Assembly (NCBI RefSeq): GCF_036226885.1
Contig: NZ_CP109027.1
Coordinates: 8,432,001 to 8,496,000, forward strand
Source: Streptomyces sp. NBC_00663
GTDB lineage: Bacteria; Actinomycetota; Actinomycetes; Streptomycetales; Streptomycetaceae
Direction of reading: 5' to 3'
DNA length: 64,000 nt
Under the pieces are notes generated by a model. The model was not told the DNA's origin and ran no database searches. It was given only the letters and a program-made list of their open reading frames with translations. Positions 24,502 through 31,940 of this stretch are shown here, piece by piece (positions within the stretch are counted from its first letter, which is position 1; each line of letters opens with the position of its first letter). A program made the position numbers and the translations under genes.

Positions 24502-25815
24502 GTGTCCGCCACTGTCGGCACCATCGCGAGGAGACCGCTGCGCGCGGTCCTTGTCGCGCTCCACGCACTGCTGGTGGCGTTACTCGCCGCCGCCCTGCTC
24601 ACCGCACCCCCGGCCGCCGCCGAGGAGGCCGCCCCGAGCGCCACCCTCACCGAGATCACGAACTTCGGCGCGAACCCCAGCAACCTACAGATGTACCTGT
24701 ACGTCCCCGAGACCGTCACCGCCCACCCGGCGATCCTGGTGGCCGTCCACTACTGCACCGGCTCCGGTCCGGCGATGTACTCGGGCACCGAGTACGCCTC
24801 GCTCGCCGACCAGTACGGGTTCATCGTCGTGTACCCGTCGGTCACCCGCTCCAGCAAGTGCTTCGACGTCTCCTCGCCGCAGGCCCTCAAGCGCGGCGGC
24901 GGCAGCGACCCGGTCGGCATCAAGTCGATGGTCGACTGGACGGTCGACGCCTACGACGCCGACACCAGCCGGATCTTCGCCACCGGCATCTCTTCCGGCG
25001 CCATGATGACCAACGTCCTGCTCGGCGACTATCCGGACGTCTTCGCCGCGGGCGCGGCCTTCTCGGGCGTGCCGTTCGGCTGCTTCGCGACCACCGACGG
25101 CTCGGAGTGGAACAGCGCGTGCGCGCAGGGCACGATCACCCACACCGCGCAGGAGTGGGGCGACATCGCCCGCGCCGCCTACCCCGGATACTCCGGCCCC
25201 CGTCCGCGGATGCAGCTGTGGCACGGCACGGAGGACGACGTGCTGCGTTACCCCAACTTCGGGGAGGAGATCAAGCAGTGGACGAACGTCCAGGGCGTGA
25301 GCCAGACCCCGGCCGCCACCGACTCGCCCCAGTCCGGCTGGACCCGCACCCGCTACGGCGGCACCGGTGACCGCGCCCAGGTCGAGGCGATCAGCCTCCA
25401 GGGCGTCGGCCACAACCTGTACGCCTGGGGGATGGCCGCCCGCGTGCTCACGTTCTTCGGCCTCGACAGCGGCGGCACCGTGCCCCAACCCCCGGCCGGG
25501 CCCTGCAAGGTGACGGTGACCACCAATGCCTGGAACACCGGTCTGACCGCGTCGGTGACCCTCACCAACACCGGCACGAGCACGGTCAACGGCTGGCAGC
25601 TCGCCTTCACGCTGCCCGGCGGGCAGACCATCACCAACGGCTGGAACGCCACGTACGCGCCGAGTTCCGGCGCGGTGACGGCGACGAACGCCTCGTACAA
25701 CGCGACGCTCGCGCCGAACGCGAGCGTCAGTATCGGCTACCAGGCGACGCACACCGGGAACAGTGCGGCGCCGGGCGCCTTCAGTCTCAACGGAACGGCC
25801 TGCACGGTGGGTTGA
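24502..25815 (+). CDS. Secreted CE1/PHB-depolymerase-type esterase with CBM2
   Basis: This 437-residue protein has a signal peptide (hydrophobic residues 12-35, cleavage after PAAA near 40), an alpha/beta-hydrolase domain and a C-terminal CBM2. The nucleophile is Ser165 in GISSG, with Asp in HGTEDDVLRY and His in GVGHNLYAW completing the triad. The CBM2 (from about residue 335, CKVTVTTNAWNTGLTASVTLTNTG, ending FSLNGTACTVG) binds cellulose or xylan through Trp residues. It probably removes acetyl or feruloyl groups from plant xylan. GTG 24502 follows AAGGGA; earlier ATGs would precede an implausibly long leader. A CebR-like box lies upstream. Confidence 0.92.
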   Translation: MSATVGTIARRPLRAVLVALHALLVALLAAALLTAPPAAAEEAAPSATLTEITNFGANPSNLQMYLYVPETVTAHPAILVAVHYCTGSGPAMYSGTEYASLADQYGFIVVYPSVTRSSKCFDVSSPQALKRGGGSDPVGIKSMVDWTVDAYDADTSRIFATGISSGAMMTNVLLGDYPDVFAAGAAFSGVPFGCFATTDGSEWNSACAQGTITHTAQEWGDIARAAYPGYSGPRPRMQLWHGTEDDVLRYPNFGEEIKQWTNVQGVSQTPAATDSPQSGWTRTRYGGTGDRAQVEAISLQGVGHNLYAWGMAARVLTFFGLDSGGTVPQPPAGPCKVTVTTNAWNTGLTASVTLTNTGTSTVNGWQLAFTLPGGQTITNGWNATYAPSSGAVTATNASYNATLAPNASVSIGYQATHTGNSAAPGAFSLNGTACTVG

Positions 25816-25836
25816 CGGATCCGGCCGCGGGCGCCG

Positions 25837-25938
25837 TCAGTACGGCAGCAGTCGCCCCGACGGTGTCCTGCGGTCGATCGTCTCGTCCCGGCGCGGGGCG
25901 GGTCGGCGGATGACTCGGATGCGGGTCTGACCGTTCAT
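25837..25938 (-). CDS. Small basic ORF, 33 residues, unknown function
   Basis: A 33-codon ORF starts MNGQTRIRVIRRPAPRRDE and ends TPSGRLLPY. It has a very strong ribosome site, GAGGAGG 5 nt before ATG 25938, and mostly G/C third positions, both unusual for chance ORFs of this size. It is Arg-rich with no Cys and no hydrophobic segment. It lies alone, 176 bp downstream of the old yellow enzyme gene and beyond that gene's terminator, and converges with the esterase gene. It could be a small nucleic-acid- or protein-binding peptide or a precursor of a modified peptide; I recognise no family. Confidence 0.55.
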   Translation of the reverse strand: MNGQTRIRVIRRPAPRRDETIDRRTPSGRLLPY

Positions 25939-26055
25939 GACGCCCTCCTCATGCTGATACCAACAGCCTCGCTGTCGCGGGCGCCTGGCACATCGTGCCT
26001 GGGGAGGCATTACCCCTGACCTGGGGGGAGCAACCGCCGGGGCCGCCCTACTTCT

Positions 26056-26098
26056 GCGGGAGGACCGGGACCTACTTCTCAGGTCCCGGTCCTCCCGC
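26056..26098 (-). terminator. Perfect 18-bp hairpin, terminator of the OYE gene
   Basis: Arms 26056-26073 and 26081-26098 are perfectly complementary, with a 7-nt loop. It starts 17 bp after the old yellow enzyme stop codon on the minus strand. Confidence 0.85.
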
Positions 26099-26114
26099 GG
26101 TGCGGTCCGTGGGC

Positions 26115-27194
26115 TCAGACCGACCGGTGGTACTGGTCCGGCACATGCACGTCCCCGCCCAGCTCCCGCGCGGCCTGGCGCGCCCAGGACGGGTTGCGCA
26201 GCAGCTCACGGCCGAGGAGCACGGCGTCCGCCTCGCCGTTGACCAGGATCTTCTCGGCCTGCCAGGGCTCGGTGATCAGGCCGACCGCAGCGACCGGGAG
26301 CCTGGTCTCGGCCTTGACCCGGGCCGCGAACGGCACCTGGTAACCGGGGCCGATCGGCATCCGGACGCCGGAGGCGTTGCCGCCGGTGGAGACGTCCAGG
26401 AGGTCGATGCCGTGGGCCTGGAGATCGGCGGCGAAGCGGACGGTGTCGTCCGGTGTCCAGCCACCCTCCTCCAGCCAGTCCGTGGCCGAGATACGGAAGA
26501 ACAGCGGCTTGTCGTCCGGCCACACCTCCCGTACGGCGTCCACGACTTCGAGCGCGAAGCGGGTGCGGTTCTCGTACGAGCCGCCGTAGGCGTCGGTGCG
26601 ATGGTTGGAGTGCGGGGAGAGGAAGTTGCCGATCAAATAGCCGTGGGCGCCATGGATTTCGGCGATCTCGAAGCCGGCGGCGAGGGCGCGGCGGGCCGCG
26701 TCCGCGAACTGGCCGACCACCTCCCGGATCTGGGCGGCTGTCAGCTCGGCCGGTGCCGGGTGCCGCTCGTCGAACGCCACCGGGCTCGGCCCGAGCGGCT
26801 GCCAGCCGCCGCCCTCGGTGCCGATCGGCGCGCCGCCCTTCCAGGGCCGCTCCGTCGAGGCCTTGCGTCCGGCGTGTGCGAGCTGGATGCCCGGGACCGT
26901 GCCCTGGCTCACCAGGAAGCGGGTGATCCGGCGGAAGGCCTCGACCTGGGTGTCGTTCCAGATGCCGAGGTCGTACGGCGAGATCCGGCCCTCGGGGCTC
27001 ACACCCGTGGCCTCGACGATGACCAGGCCCGTACCGCCGGCCGCGCGCGCCGCGTAGTGCGCGAAGTGCCAGTCGTTGGGCGCCCCGGCCTCAGGGCCCT
27101 CGGGTGCCGCGGAGTACTGGCACATCGGCGGCATCCACACCCGGTTCGGGATCGTCACGTCGCGCAGGGTGTAGGGCTCGAAGAGTGCACTCAC
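26115..27194 (-). CDS. NADH:flavin oxidoreductase, old yellow enzyme (YqjM-like)
   Basis: This 359-residue FMN barrel enzyme is of the thermophilic-like OYE class: PNRVWMPPMCQYSA (C25 and Y27, as in YqjM C26/Y28), the substrate-binding pair in EIHGAHGYLIGNFLSP, and RFALEVVDAVREVWP. These enzymes reduce activated C=C bonds of enones, maleimides and quinones with NAD(P)H and often serve in electrophile defence. GTG 27194 is preferred because GGAG lies 7 nt upstream; ATG 27206 is 4 codons earlier. A TTGACA -35 and twin palindromes lie upstream, shared with the divergent ArsR-type regulator. Confidence 0.92.
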   Translation of the reverse strand: MSALFEPYTLRDVTIPNRVWMPPMCQYSAAPEGPEAGAPNDWHFAHYAARAAGGTGLVIVEATGVSPEGRISPYDLGIWNDTQVEAFRRITRFLVSQGTVPGIQLAHAGRKASTERPWKGGAPIGTEGGGWQPLGPSPVAFDERHPAPAELTAAQIREVVGQFADAARRALAAGFEIAEIHGAHGYLIGNFLSPHSNHRTDAYGGSYENRTRFALEVVDAVREVWPDDKPLFFRISATDWLEEGGWTPDDTVRFAADLQAHGIDLLDVSTGGNASGVRMPIGPGYQVPFAARVKAETRLPVAAVGLITEPWQAEKILVNGEADAVLLGRELLRNPSWARQAARELGGDVHVPDQYHRSV

Positions 27195-27232
27195 GGCGGG
27201 CTCCATTCGTCACGGGACCGGTGGTCGACTCG

Positions 27233-27248
27233 TACGATAGGCATCGTA
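27233..27248. promoter_or_regulatory. Operator 1, TACGAT-N4-ATCGTA
   Basis: A perfect palindrome lies just upstream of the old yellow enzyme gene. On the minus strand TTGACA (27264-27259) and TATCGT (27239-27234) form a possible promoter with a 19-bp spacer whose -10 element falls inside this operator. Confidence 0.7.
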
Positions 27249-27266
27249 GTACGGTGGATGTCAAAC

Positions 27267-27282
27267 TACGAAGGGTTTCGTA
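27267..27282. promoter_or_regulatory. Operator 2, TACGAA-N4-TTCGTA
   Basis: This is a second copy of the same palindrome pattern, with its centre 34 bp from the first. It overlaps TACAAT (27281-27286), a good plus-strand -10 for the ArsR-type gene, so one regulator could control both directions. Confidence 0.7.
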
Positions 27283-27334
27283 CAATGGGCGTCCCGAAGA
27301 CTTCCCGAAGCCTTCCTCAAGAGGTGGAGCCGCC

Positions 27335-27682
27335 GTGACCTCGCCCGCTGTGAGCAGCCGTGACCTCCCGCATCCGGCCCGGGACGACATCCGGCTGGAG
27401 CCGATCCTGCACGCGCTCTCCGACCCGATGCGCCTCGCCATCGTGTGTGAGCTCGCCACCGTCGGTGACGAGCTCACGTGTTCGCAGTTCGCGCTGCCCG
27501 TCACCAAGTCCACCACCACGCACCACTTCCGGGTGCTGCGCGAGGCGGGCGTGATCCGGCAGATCTACCGGGGCACGGCCAAGATGAACGGCCTGCGCCG
27601 GGACGACCTAGACGACCTCTTCCCGGGGCTGCTCGACGTCCTTCTCGGCGCCGCCGACCGCCAGGCCGTCCGCCTCGGCTGA
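27335..27682 (+). CDS. ArsR-type winged-helix transcriptional regulator
   Basis: This 115-residue protein has an ArsR-like winged helix: ILHALSDPMRLAIVCELA, recognition helix KSTTTHHFRVLREAGVI and wing YRGTAKMNGLR. The metal-site ELCVCDL motif of ArsR/SmtB is absent. Instead there are single Cys residues in IVCELA and LTCSQF, so a metal is unlikely and thiol-based sensing of electrophiles is possible. GTG 27335 follows GAGGTGGAG. It probably represses the divergent old yellow enzyme gene and itself through the twin palindromes. Its 3' end overlaps the convergent permease gene by 75 bp. Confidence 0.87.
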   Translation: MTSPAVSSRDLPHPARDDIRLEPILHALSDPMRLAIVCELATVGDELTCSQFALPVTKSTTTHHFRVLREAGVIRQIYRGTAKMNGLRRDDLDDLFPGLLDVLLGAADRQAVRLG

Positions 27683-28990
27683 ACCCGCCTTCGAGGGGAG
27701 GTGGTTGAAGAGCAGGTTCAGCACGATCGCCGTCAGACAGCCCGCGCTGATGCCGCTGTTCATCACCGTCTGGAACCAGTCCGGGAACTTCTCGTACACC
27801 GTCGGCACCCCGACCGGCAGCATGCCCATCGCCACCGAGACGGCCACCACCGTCAGGTTGTTGTTGCCCTTGAAGTCGACGGTCGCGAGAGTCCTGAGGC
27901 CGCTCGCGGCCACCGTCCCGAACATCACCAGCCCCGCACCACCGAGCACCGGCGCCGGTATCGCCGCGACCACCGCGCCCAGCTTGGGCAGCAGACCCAG
28001 CAGTACGAGGATGCCGCCCGCCGCGGCCACGACCCAGCGGCTGCGGACGCGGGTCATGCCGACGAGGCCGACGTTCTGGGCGTACGCCGTGTAGGGGAAG
28101 GTGTTGAAGACGCCGCCGAGGACGGTCGACAGGCCGTCGGCGCGCAGGCCGTCCGCGAGGGTGCGCGGCTCTACCTTGCGGTCGGTCATCTCGCCGACCG
28201 CGATCAGGTCACCGGTCGTCTCGGTCATCGTCACCAGTGCCACCACCAGCATCGACGCGATCGCCGAGGCCTCGAAGGTGGGCGCTCCGAAGTGGAACGG
28301 CGTACTGATCCCGAGCCAGTCCGCGCCGCCGACACCGTCGAAGTCCGTGAACCCGAACGGCACGGCCACCGCCAGTCCCACGACGATGCCGATCAGTACG
28401 GCGATCCGGCTCAGGAACGCGGGCGCGAACCGCTGCACACCCAGCACCACGAGGAGCACGAAGAGGGCCAGTCCCAGGTTCTTCGGCTCTCCGAAGTCCG
28501 TCGAACCGGCCCCGCCCGCGGCCCAGTTGCCCGCGACCGGCAGCAGCGACAGGCCGATGATCAGGATCACGGTGCCCGTGACGAGCGGCGGGAAGAACCG
28601 GAGGAGCCTGCCGAAGACCGGCGCGAGCAGCATGATGGCGAGCCCCGCGACGATGACGGAACCGTAGATCGCGGGGAGGCCGCCGCCGGTCGTGCCGATC
28701 AGCACCATCGGGGAGACGGCGGCGAACGTACAGCCCTGCATGATCGGCAGGCGCACGCCGAAGCGCCAGAAGCCGACGCACTGGATCAGGGTGGCGATAC
28801 CGCAGACCAGGAGGTCGGCGGTGATCAGGTAGGCAAGATCCGCGGGCGACAGTTTCATCGCGCTGCCGACGATCAGGGGGACGGCCACGGCGCCGGCGTA
28901 CATGGCGAGTACGTGTTGGAGGCCGAAGGCGAGGAGGTGGCGGGCGGGTGGGACTTCGTCGACAGGGTGCGCGGGTGCGGTTTGCGTCAT
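27608..28990 (-). CDS. Nucleobase:cation symporter-2 (uracil/xanthine permease)
   Basis: This 460-residue protein has about 12-14 transmembrane segments and the NCS2 signature QNVGLVGMTRV, preceded by GGVFNTFPYTAYA, and the TM8 acidic site MTETTGDLIAVGE. NCS2 proteins import uracil, xanthine or urate with protons. The length and the early HLLAFGLQHVLAMYAG motif (a His in TM1, typical of the xanthine/urate branch) favour xanthine or urate over uracil. ATG 28990 is the first start. The C-terminal tail is acidic, and its coding end overlaps the convergent ArsR-type gene by 75 bp. Confidence 0.92.
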   Translation of the reverse strand: MTQTAPAHPVDEVPPARHLLAFGLQHVLAMYAGAVAVPLIVGSAMKLSPADLAYLITADLLVCGIATLIQCVGFWRFGVRLPIMQGCTFAAVSPMVLIGTTGGGLPAIYGSVIVAGLAIMLLAPVFGRLLRFFPPLVTGTVILIIGLSLLPVAGNWAAGGAGSTDFGEPKNLGLALFVLLVVLGVQRFAPAFLSRIAVLIGIVVGLAVAVPFGFTDFDGVGGADWLGISTPFHFGAPTFEASAIASMLVVALVTMTETTGDLIAVGEMTDRKVEPRTLADGLRADGLSTVLGGVFNTFPYTAYAQNVGLVGMTRVRSRWVVAAAGGILVLLGLLPKLGAVVAAIPAPVLGGAGLVMFGTVAASGLRTLATVDFKGNNNLTVVAVSVAMGMLPVGVPTVYEKFPDWFQTVMNSGISAGCLTAIVLNLLFNHLPSKAGSAEADGLAVGGAEKDVEQPREEVV

Positions 28991-29070
28991 GGCCGAGAAC
29001 CGTAGGCTCCTTGAACAGATTGTTGATTTCGGGGGTGTTGCCGGTTCGTTTCTCGGTGCGGGTTGTGTGT

Positions 29071-29100
29071 GGTTGCTCGCGCGGTTCCCCGCGCCCCTAA
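29071..29100. repeat. Common streptomycete intergenic sequence motif
   Basis: GGTTGCTCGCGCGGTTCCCC followed by GCGCCCCTAA matches, from memory, a short dispersed intergenic element seen many times in Streptomyces genomes. It sits between the permease start and the ferredoxin reductase stop. Its function is unknown; a terminator or RNA-processing role has not been shown. Confidence 0.5.
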
Positions 29101-30440
29101 GAGCCTTGGCCGCGTGCGGCGCTCATCAGTGAACCCCAGTCGGGGAGTTTCACCACTGCCCGTCCCAGCGATGCCCCGAGTGCCGCCTCCGCCTGTTCGA
29201 TGGCGCACCAACCCGACCATTCGACCGGCTTGATCCCGTCCGCCCGCAATGCCGCGAGGGGATCACCCGGGCGCTCTTCCCGTACGAGCCTGTCGGCGTC
29301 CTCCAGCAGCGACGTCACCGTCTCCTTCGCGCACGGCCGGTTCGTGCCGATGACTCCCGTCGGGCCCCGCTTGATCCAGCCGGCCACGTACTCGCCCGGC
29401 GCCACCACGCCCCCGCGCAGGACGCGGCCGGCGAGATGGGGGACCGTGCCGTTCTGCGCGTCGAACGGCAGGCCCTCCAGGGGGATTCCGCGGTAACCCA
29501 CCGAGCGCAGCACCAACTGGGCCTCGATGTCCTCGTATTGACCGGTGCCGGTAACCCCGCCCCGGCCGTCCGGCAGCGTCCGCTCGAAGCGCACCGCGCC
29601 CACGCGCCCCGCCTCGGATAGGAGTTCGACCGGGCGGAGGAAGAAGCGCACGTGGATGCGGCGCGGACTCCCTGTCGGCGGCGACTGGGCCCAACTCCGC
29701 AACACCTCCACGTTGCGGCGCTGGGCGGCGGGCAGGGCCGCGGGGTCCAGGTAGGCCGGATCGAGGGCCAACTCCTGCGCATCCACGGTGACGTCCGCCT
29801 CCGGGAGGCTGCCCAGCTCGCGCAGCTCCTTGGTGGTGAAGCGGGCCTGGGACGGGCCTCGGCGGCCCACCATGTGGACGTCCGTCACCCGGCTCGCGGC
29901 CAGCGCCGTGAGCGCCGGCTGGGGCATGTCCGTGGGGCTCAGCTCTGCGGCGCCGCGAGCCAGCATCCGTGCCACGTCGACCGCGACGTTCCCGACGCCG
30001 ATCACCACCGCCGAGCGGGCCGCGCGGACGAAGTCGTCGTCCACGGCGTCCGGATGGGCGCTGTACCAGGACACGAACTGGGTGGCCGAGAAGCTCCCCG
30101 GCAGCTCCTCGCCGGGGATGCCGAGGTGCCGGTCGGTGGCGGCGCCCACGCAGTACACGACGGCGTGGTAGAGCTCCCGCAGGCGGGCGGTCGGCACTCC
30201 GTCGGCGCCGATCCGGACACCGCCGAGGAAGCGCACCCGCTCGTGCTCCAGGACCGTGCGCAGATTGTTCTGGAGGGACTTGATCTTCTCGTGGTCGGGT
30301 GCCACGCCGTAGCGGACGAGCCCGTACGGGCACGGCAGACGGTCCAGGACGTCGACATGGACCGAGGGGTGCAGTTGGACGAGGCTCTGGGCGGTGTAGC
30401 ACCCGCTCGGCCCGGAGCCGACGACGGCGACACGAAGCAC
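29097..30440 (-). CDS. Ferredoxin/adrenodoxin-type NADP reductase (FprA-like)
   Basis: This 447-residue flavoprotein starts with the FAD fold VLRVAVVGSGPSGCYTAQSL, has the adrenodoxin-reductase motif YGVAPDHEKIKSL, a second Rossmann GVGNVAVDVARML and VGRRGPSQARFTTKEL, and ends with AGWIKRGPTGVIGTNRPCAKETV, the NADP/FAD C-terminal motif. It passes electrons from NADPH to ferredoxin, typically for cytochromes P450 or Fe-S enzymes. GTG 30440 follows AAGGAG with ideal spacing. No ferredoxin or P450 gene is adjacent. Confidence 0.93.
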   Translation of the reverse strand: MLRVAVVGSGPSGCYTAQSLVQLHPSVHVDVLDRLPCPYGLVRYGVAPDHEKIKSLQNNLRTVLEHERVRFLGGVRIGADGVPTARLRELYHAVVYCVGAATDRHLGIPGEELPGSFSATQFVSWYSAHPDAVDDDFVRAARSAVVIGVGNVAVDVARMLARGAAELSPTDMPQPALTALAASRVTDVHMVGRRGPSQARFTTKELRELGSLPEADVTVDAQELALDPAYLDPAALPAAQRRNVEVLRSWAQSPPTGSPRRIHVRFFLRPVELLSEAGRVGAVRFERTLPDGRGGVTGTGQYEDIEAQLVLRSVGYRGIPLEGLPFDAQNGTVPHLAGRVLRGGVVAPGEYVAGWIKRGPTGVIGTNRPCAKETVTSLLEDADRLVREERPGDPLAALRADGIKPVEWSGWCAIEQAEAALGASLGRAVVKLPDWGSLMSAARGQGS

Positions 30441-30585
30441 GGCGGTACTCCTTACCCGTGGGGTCAGAGCAGATCGCTGATGTCTCCAGCATCGCACCGT
30501 CGCTGCTGCGCTGACAGGGTGCTGTACGGACCGGGGGACGCGTGTCCGTTGGTATGGAAAGTGATCATGCGGTTACGTTGCGTGT

Positions 30586-31101
30586 GTGCTGGAAGCATCG
30601 TTTCTTAATCTTTCTGATCGTTGTCCGACGGACGGTGCGGTGTCCGTGTGGCCCGCGTGGGAAGTGCGGGAGGACGAGGGCGCGACCTCGTGGTTCCACG
30701 TCCGGCTGGCGTTCGCCGACGGCGCCCGGGTCGACCTGCTGGCCGTGGTGTCCGAAGGATGCGTCTCCCTGGAGGACGTGCGGGCCCAGCCGGCGCTCTC
30801 CCTCGACGACCTCGGGGTCCTCGCCGACTGGATCGAGGGCCCGCTCTTCGAGGCGTGCGGCCTCGGACAGGTGCCGGAGGAGGGCGAGCCGGGCGTATCA
30901 CGGCGGGCCCGGCCGGCGTGGCCGCGGGGCATCGAGGGGCGCCGGCTCGTCGCGCAGGAGTACCGCGCCGCCCAGGAGGAGGGCGTGGACCCGGTGCTCG
31001 CGGTGATGTGCGCGACCGGGCACAGCCGTCGCAAGTCGCTCAGGATGATCGCGCAGGCGCGTGACGCGGGGTACCTGACACCGCGTCATGCGCGCCGCTG
31101 A
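30586..31101 (+). CDS. Conserved actinobacterial protein, DUF6214-type (tentative)
   Basis: This 171-residue protein has an N-terminal half with VWPAWEVREDEGATSWFHVRLAFADGARVDLLAVVSEG and a C-terminal half with WPRGIEGRRLVAQEYRAAQEEGVDPVLAVMCATGHSRRKSLRMIAQARDAG that looks like a helix-turn-helix (MCATGHSRRKSLRMIAQARDAGYL). From memory it matches a streptomycete family called DUF6214, but I cannot check this. The second half suggests DNA binding; no catalytic residues stand out. GTG 30586 is the first reasonable start. The 3' end is 9 bp from the convergent DUF305 gene. Confidence 0.72.
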   Translation: MLEASFLNLSDRCPTDGAVSVWPAWEVREDEGATSWFHVRLAFADGARVDLLAVVSEGCVSLEDVRAQPALSLDDLGVLADWIEGPLFEACGLGQVPEEGEPGVSRRARPAWPRGIEGRRLVAQEYRAAQEEGVDPVLAVMCATGHSRRKSLRMIAQARDAGYLTPRHARR

Positions 31102-31110
31102 GCAAGGTTG

Positions 31111-31749
31111 TTACAGCATGTCCCGCATCCGGGAGATCTCGCTCGTCTGCTGGGCGACCACGTCGTCGGCCATCTCCTCGATGCGGATGTTGTTGCCCTG
31201 CCCCTTCACGTCCGTGGCCATGGTGAGCGCCCCTTCGTGATGCGTGATCATCAGAGTGAGGAAGAGCTGGTCGAAGGCCTTCCCCTTGGCCGCCCTGAGC
31301 TTCTTCAGCTGTGCCTCGGTGGCCATGCCCGGCATCGCGGCGTGTTCGTGCGTCGCGTCCTTCGTGTCCTTGTCGTACGAGGTCAGCCAGCTCTCCATGG
31401 CGTCGATCTCCGGCCCCTGGGCCGCCGCGATGCGCTCGGCGAGCTTCTTGACCTTCGTCGACTCGGCGCGGTCCGGGGCGAGTTCGGTCATCTCCAGGGC
31501 CTGGGTGTGGTGCACGATCATCATCCGGGCGTACGAGACGTCCGCCGTGTTGGGGGAGTCGTCCTCGGCGCGCTGATCCGCGGCCTCCTCGGCGGACAGG
31601 GTCCGGTTCGCCTCGCCGGGAGCGCCGGGTGCGATCACCGAAGGGCCGGTCGCCGCGGCTGACTTGGGGTCCGCGCCGGAGTCGCAGCCCCCGAGGCCGA
31701 GCATCACCAGAACGGTCACCGTGGCGAGGGACGCGCGACGGACGGGCAC
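31111..31749 (-). CDS. DUF305 lipoprotein
   Basis: This 212-residue protein has a lipoprotein signal peptide with lipobox LGLGGC (Cys22), so it is probably anchored outside the membrane. The DUF305 domain has twin His-rich helices, MMIVHHTQALEM and LMITHHEGALTMA, a ferritin-like four-helix arrangement of which some members (CopM) bind copper. GTG 31749 follows AGGAGGT at 5 nt. It is divergent from the LVIVD-repeat protein; both are exported, so they may act together. A metal role is inferred from the His motifs. Confidence 0.9.
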   Translation of the reverse strand: MPVRRASLATVTVLVMLGLGGCDSGADPKSAAATGPSVIAPGAPGEANRTLSAEEAADQRAEDDSPNTADVSYARMMIVHHTQALEMTELAPDRAESTKVKKLAERIAAAQGPEIDAMESWLTSYDKDTKDATHEHAAMPGMATEAQLKKLRAAKGKAFDQLFLTLMITHHEGALTMATDVKGQGNNIRIEEMADDVVAQQTSEISRMRDML

Positions 31750-31940
31750 AACGACCTCCTGTGGCAGGCGTGGCGAGGGGCACCTCGTGAGTGCCGTGAC
31801 TGTCCTAGCACGCTTCCGCGGTTTGTCGAGCAGAAAACTTCATTGCGATTCTGTTGCCCCCTGTTGGTGTGTGCATGGTCAAGACCATACTTCGGTGGTG
31901 TGTGAACCGTTCCGAGGCGAACGGAACCAGGGAGGAAGCA

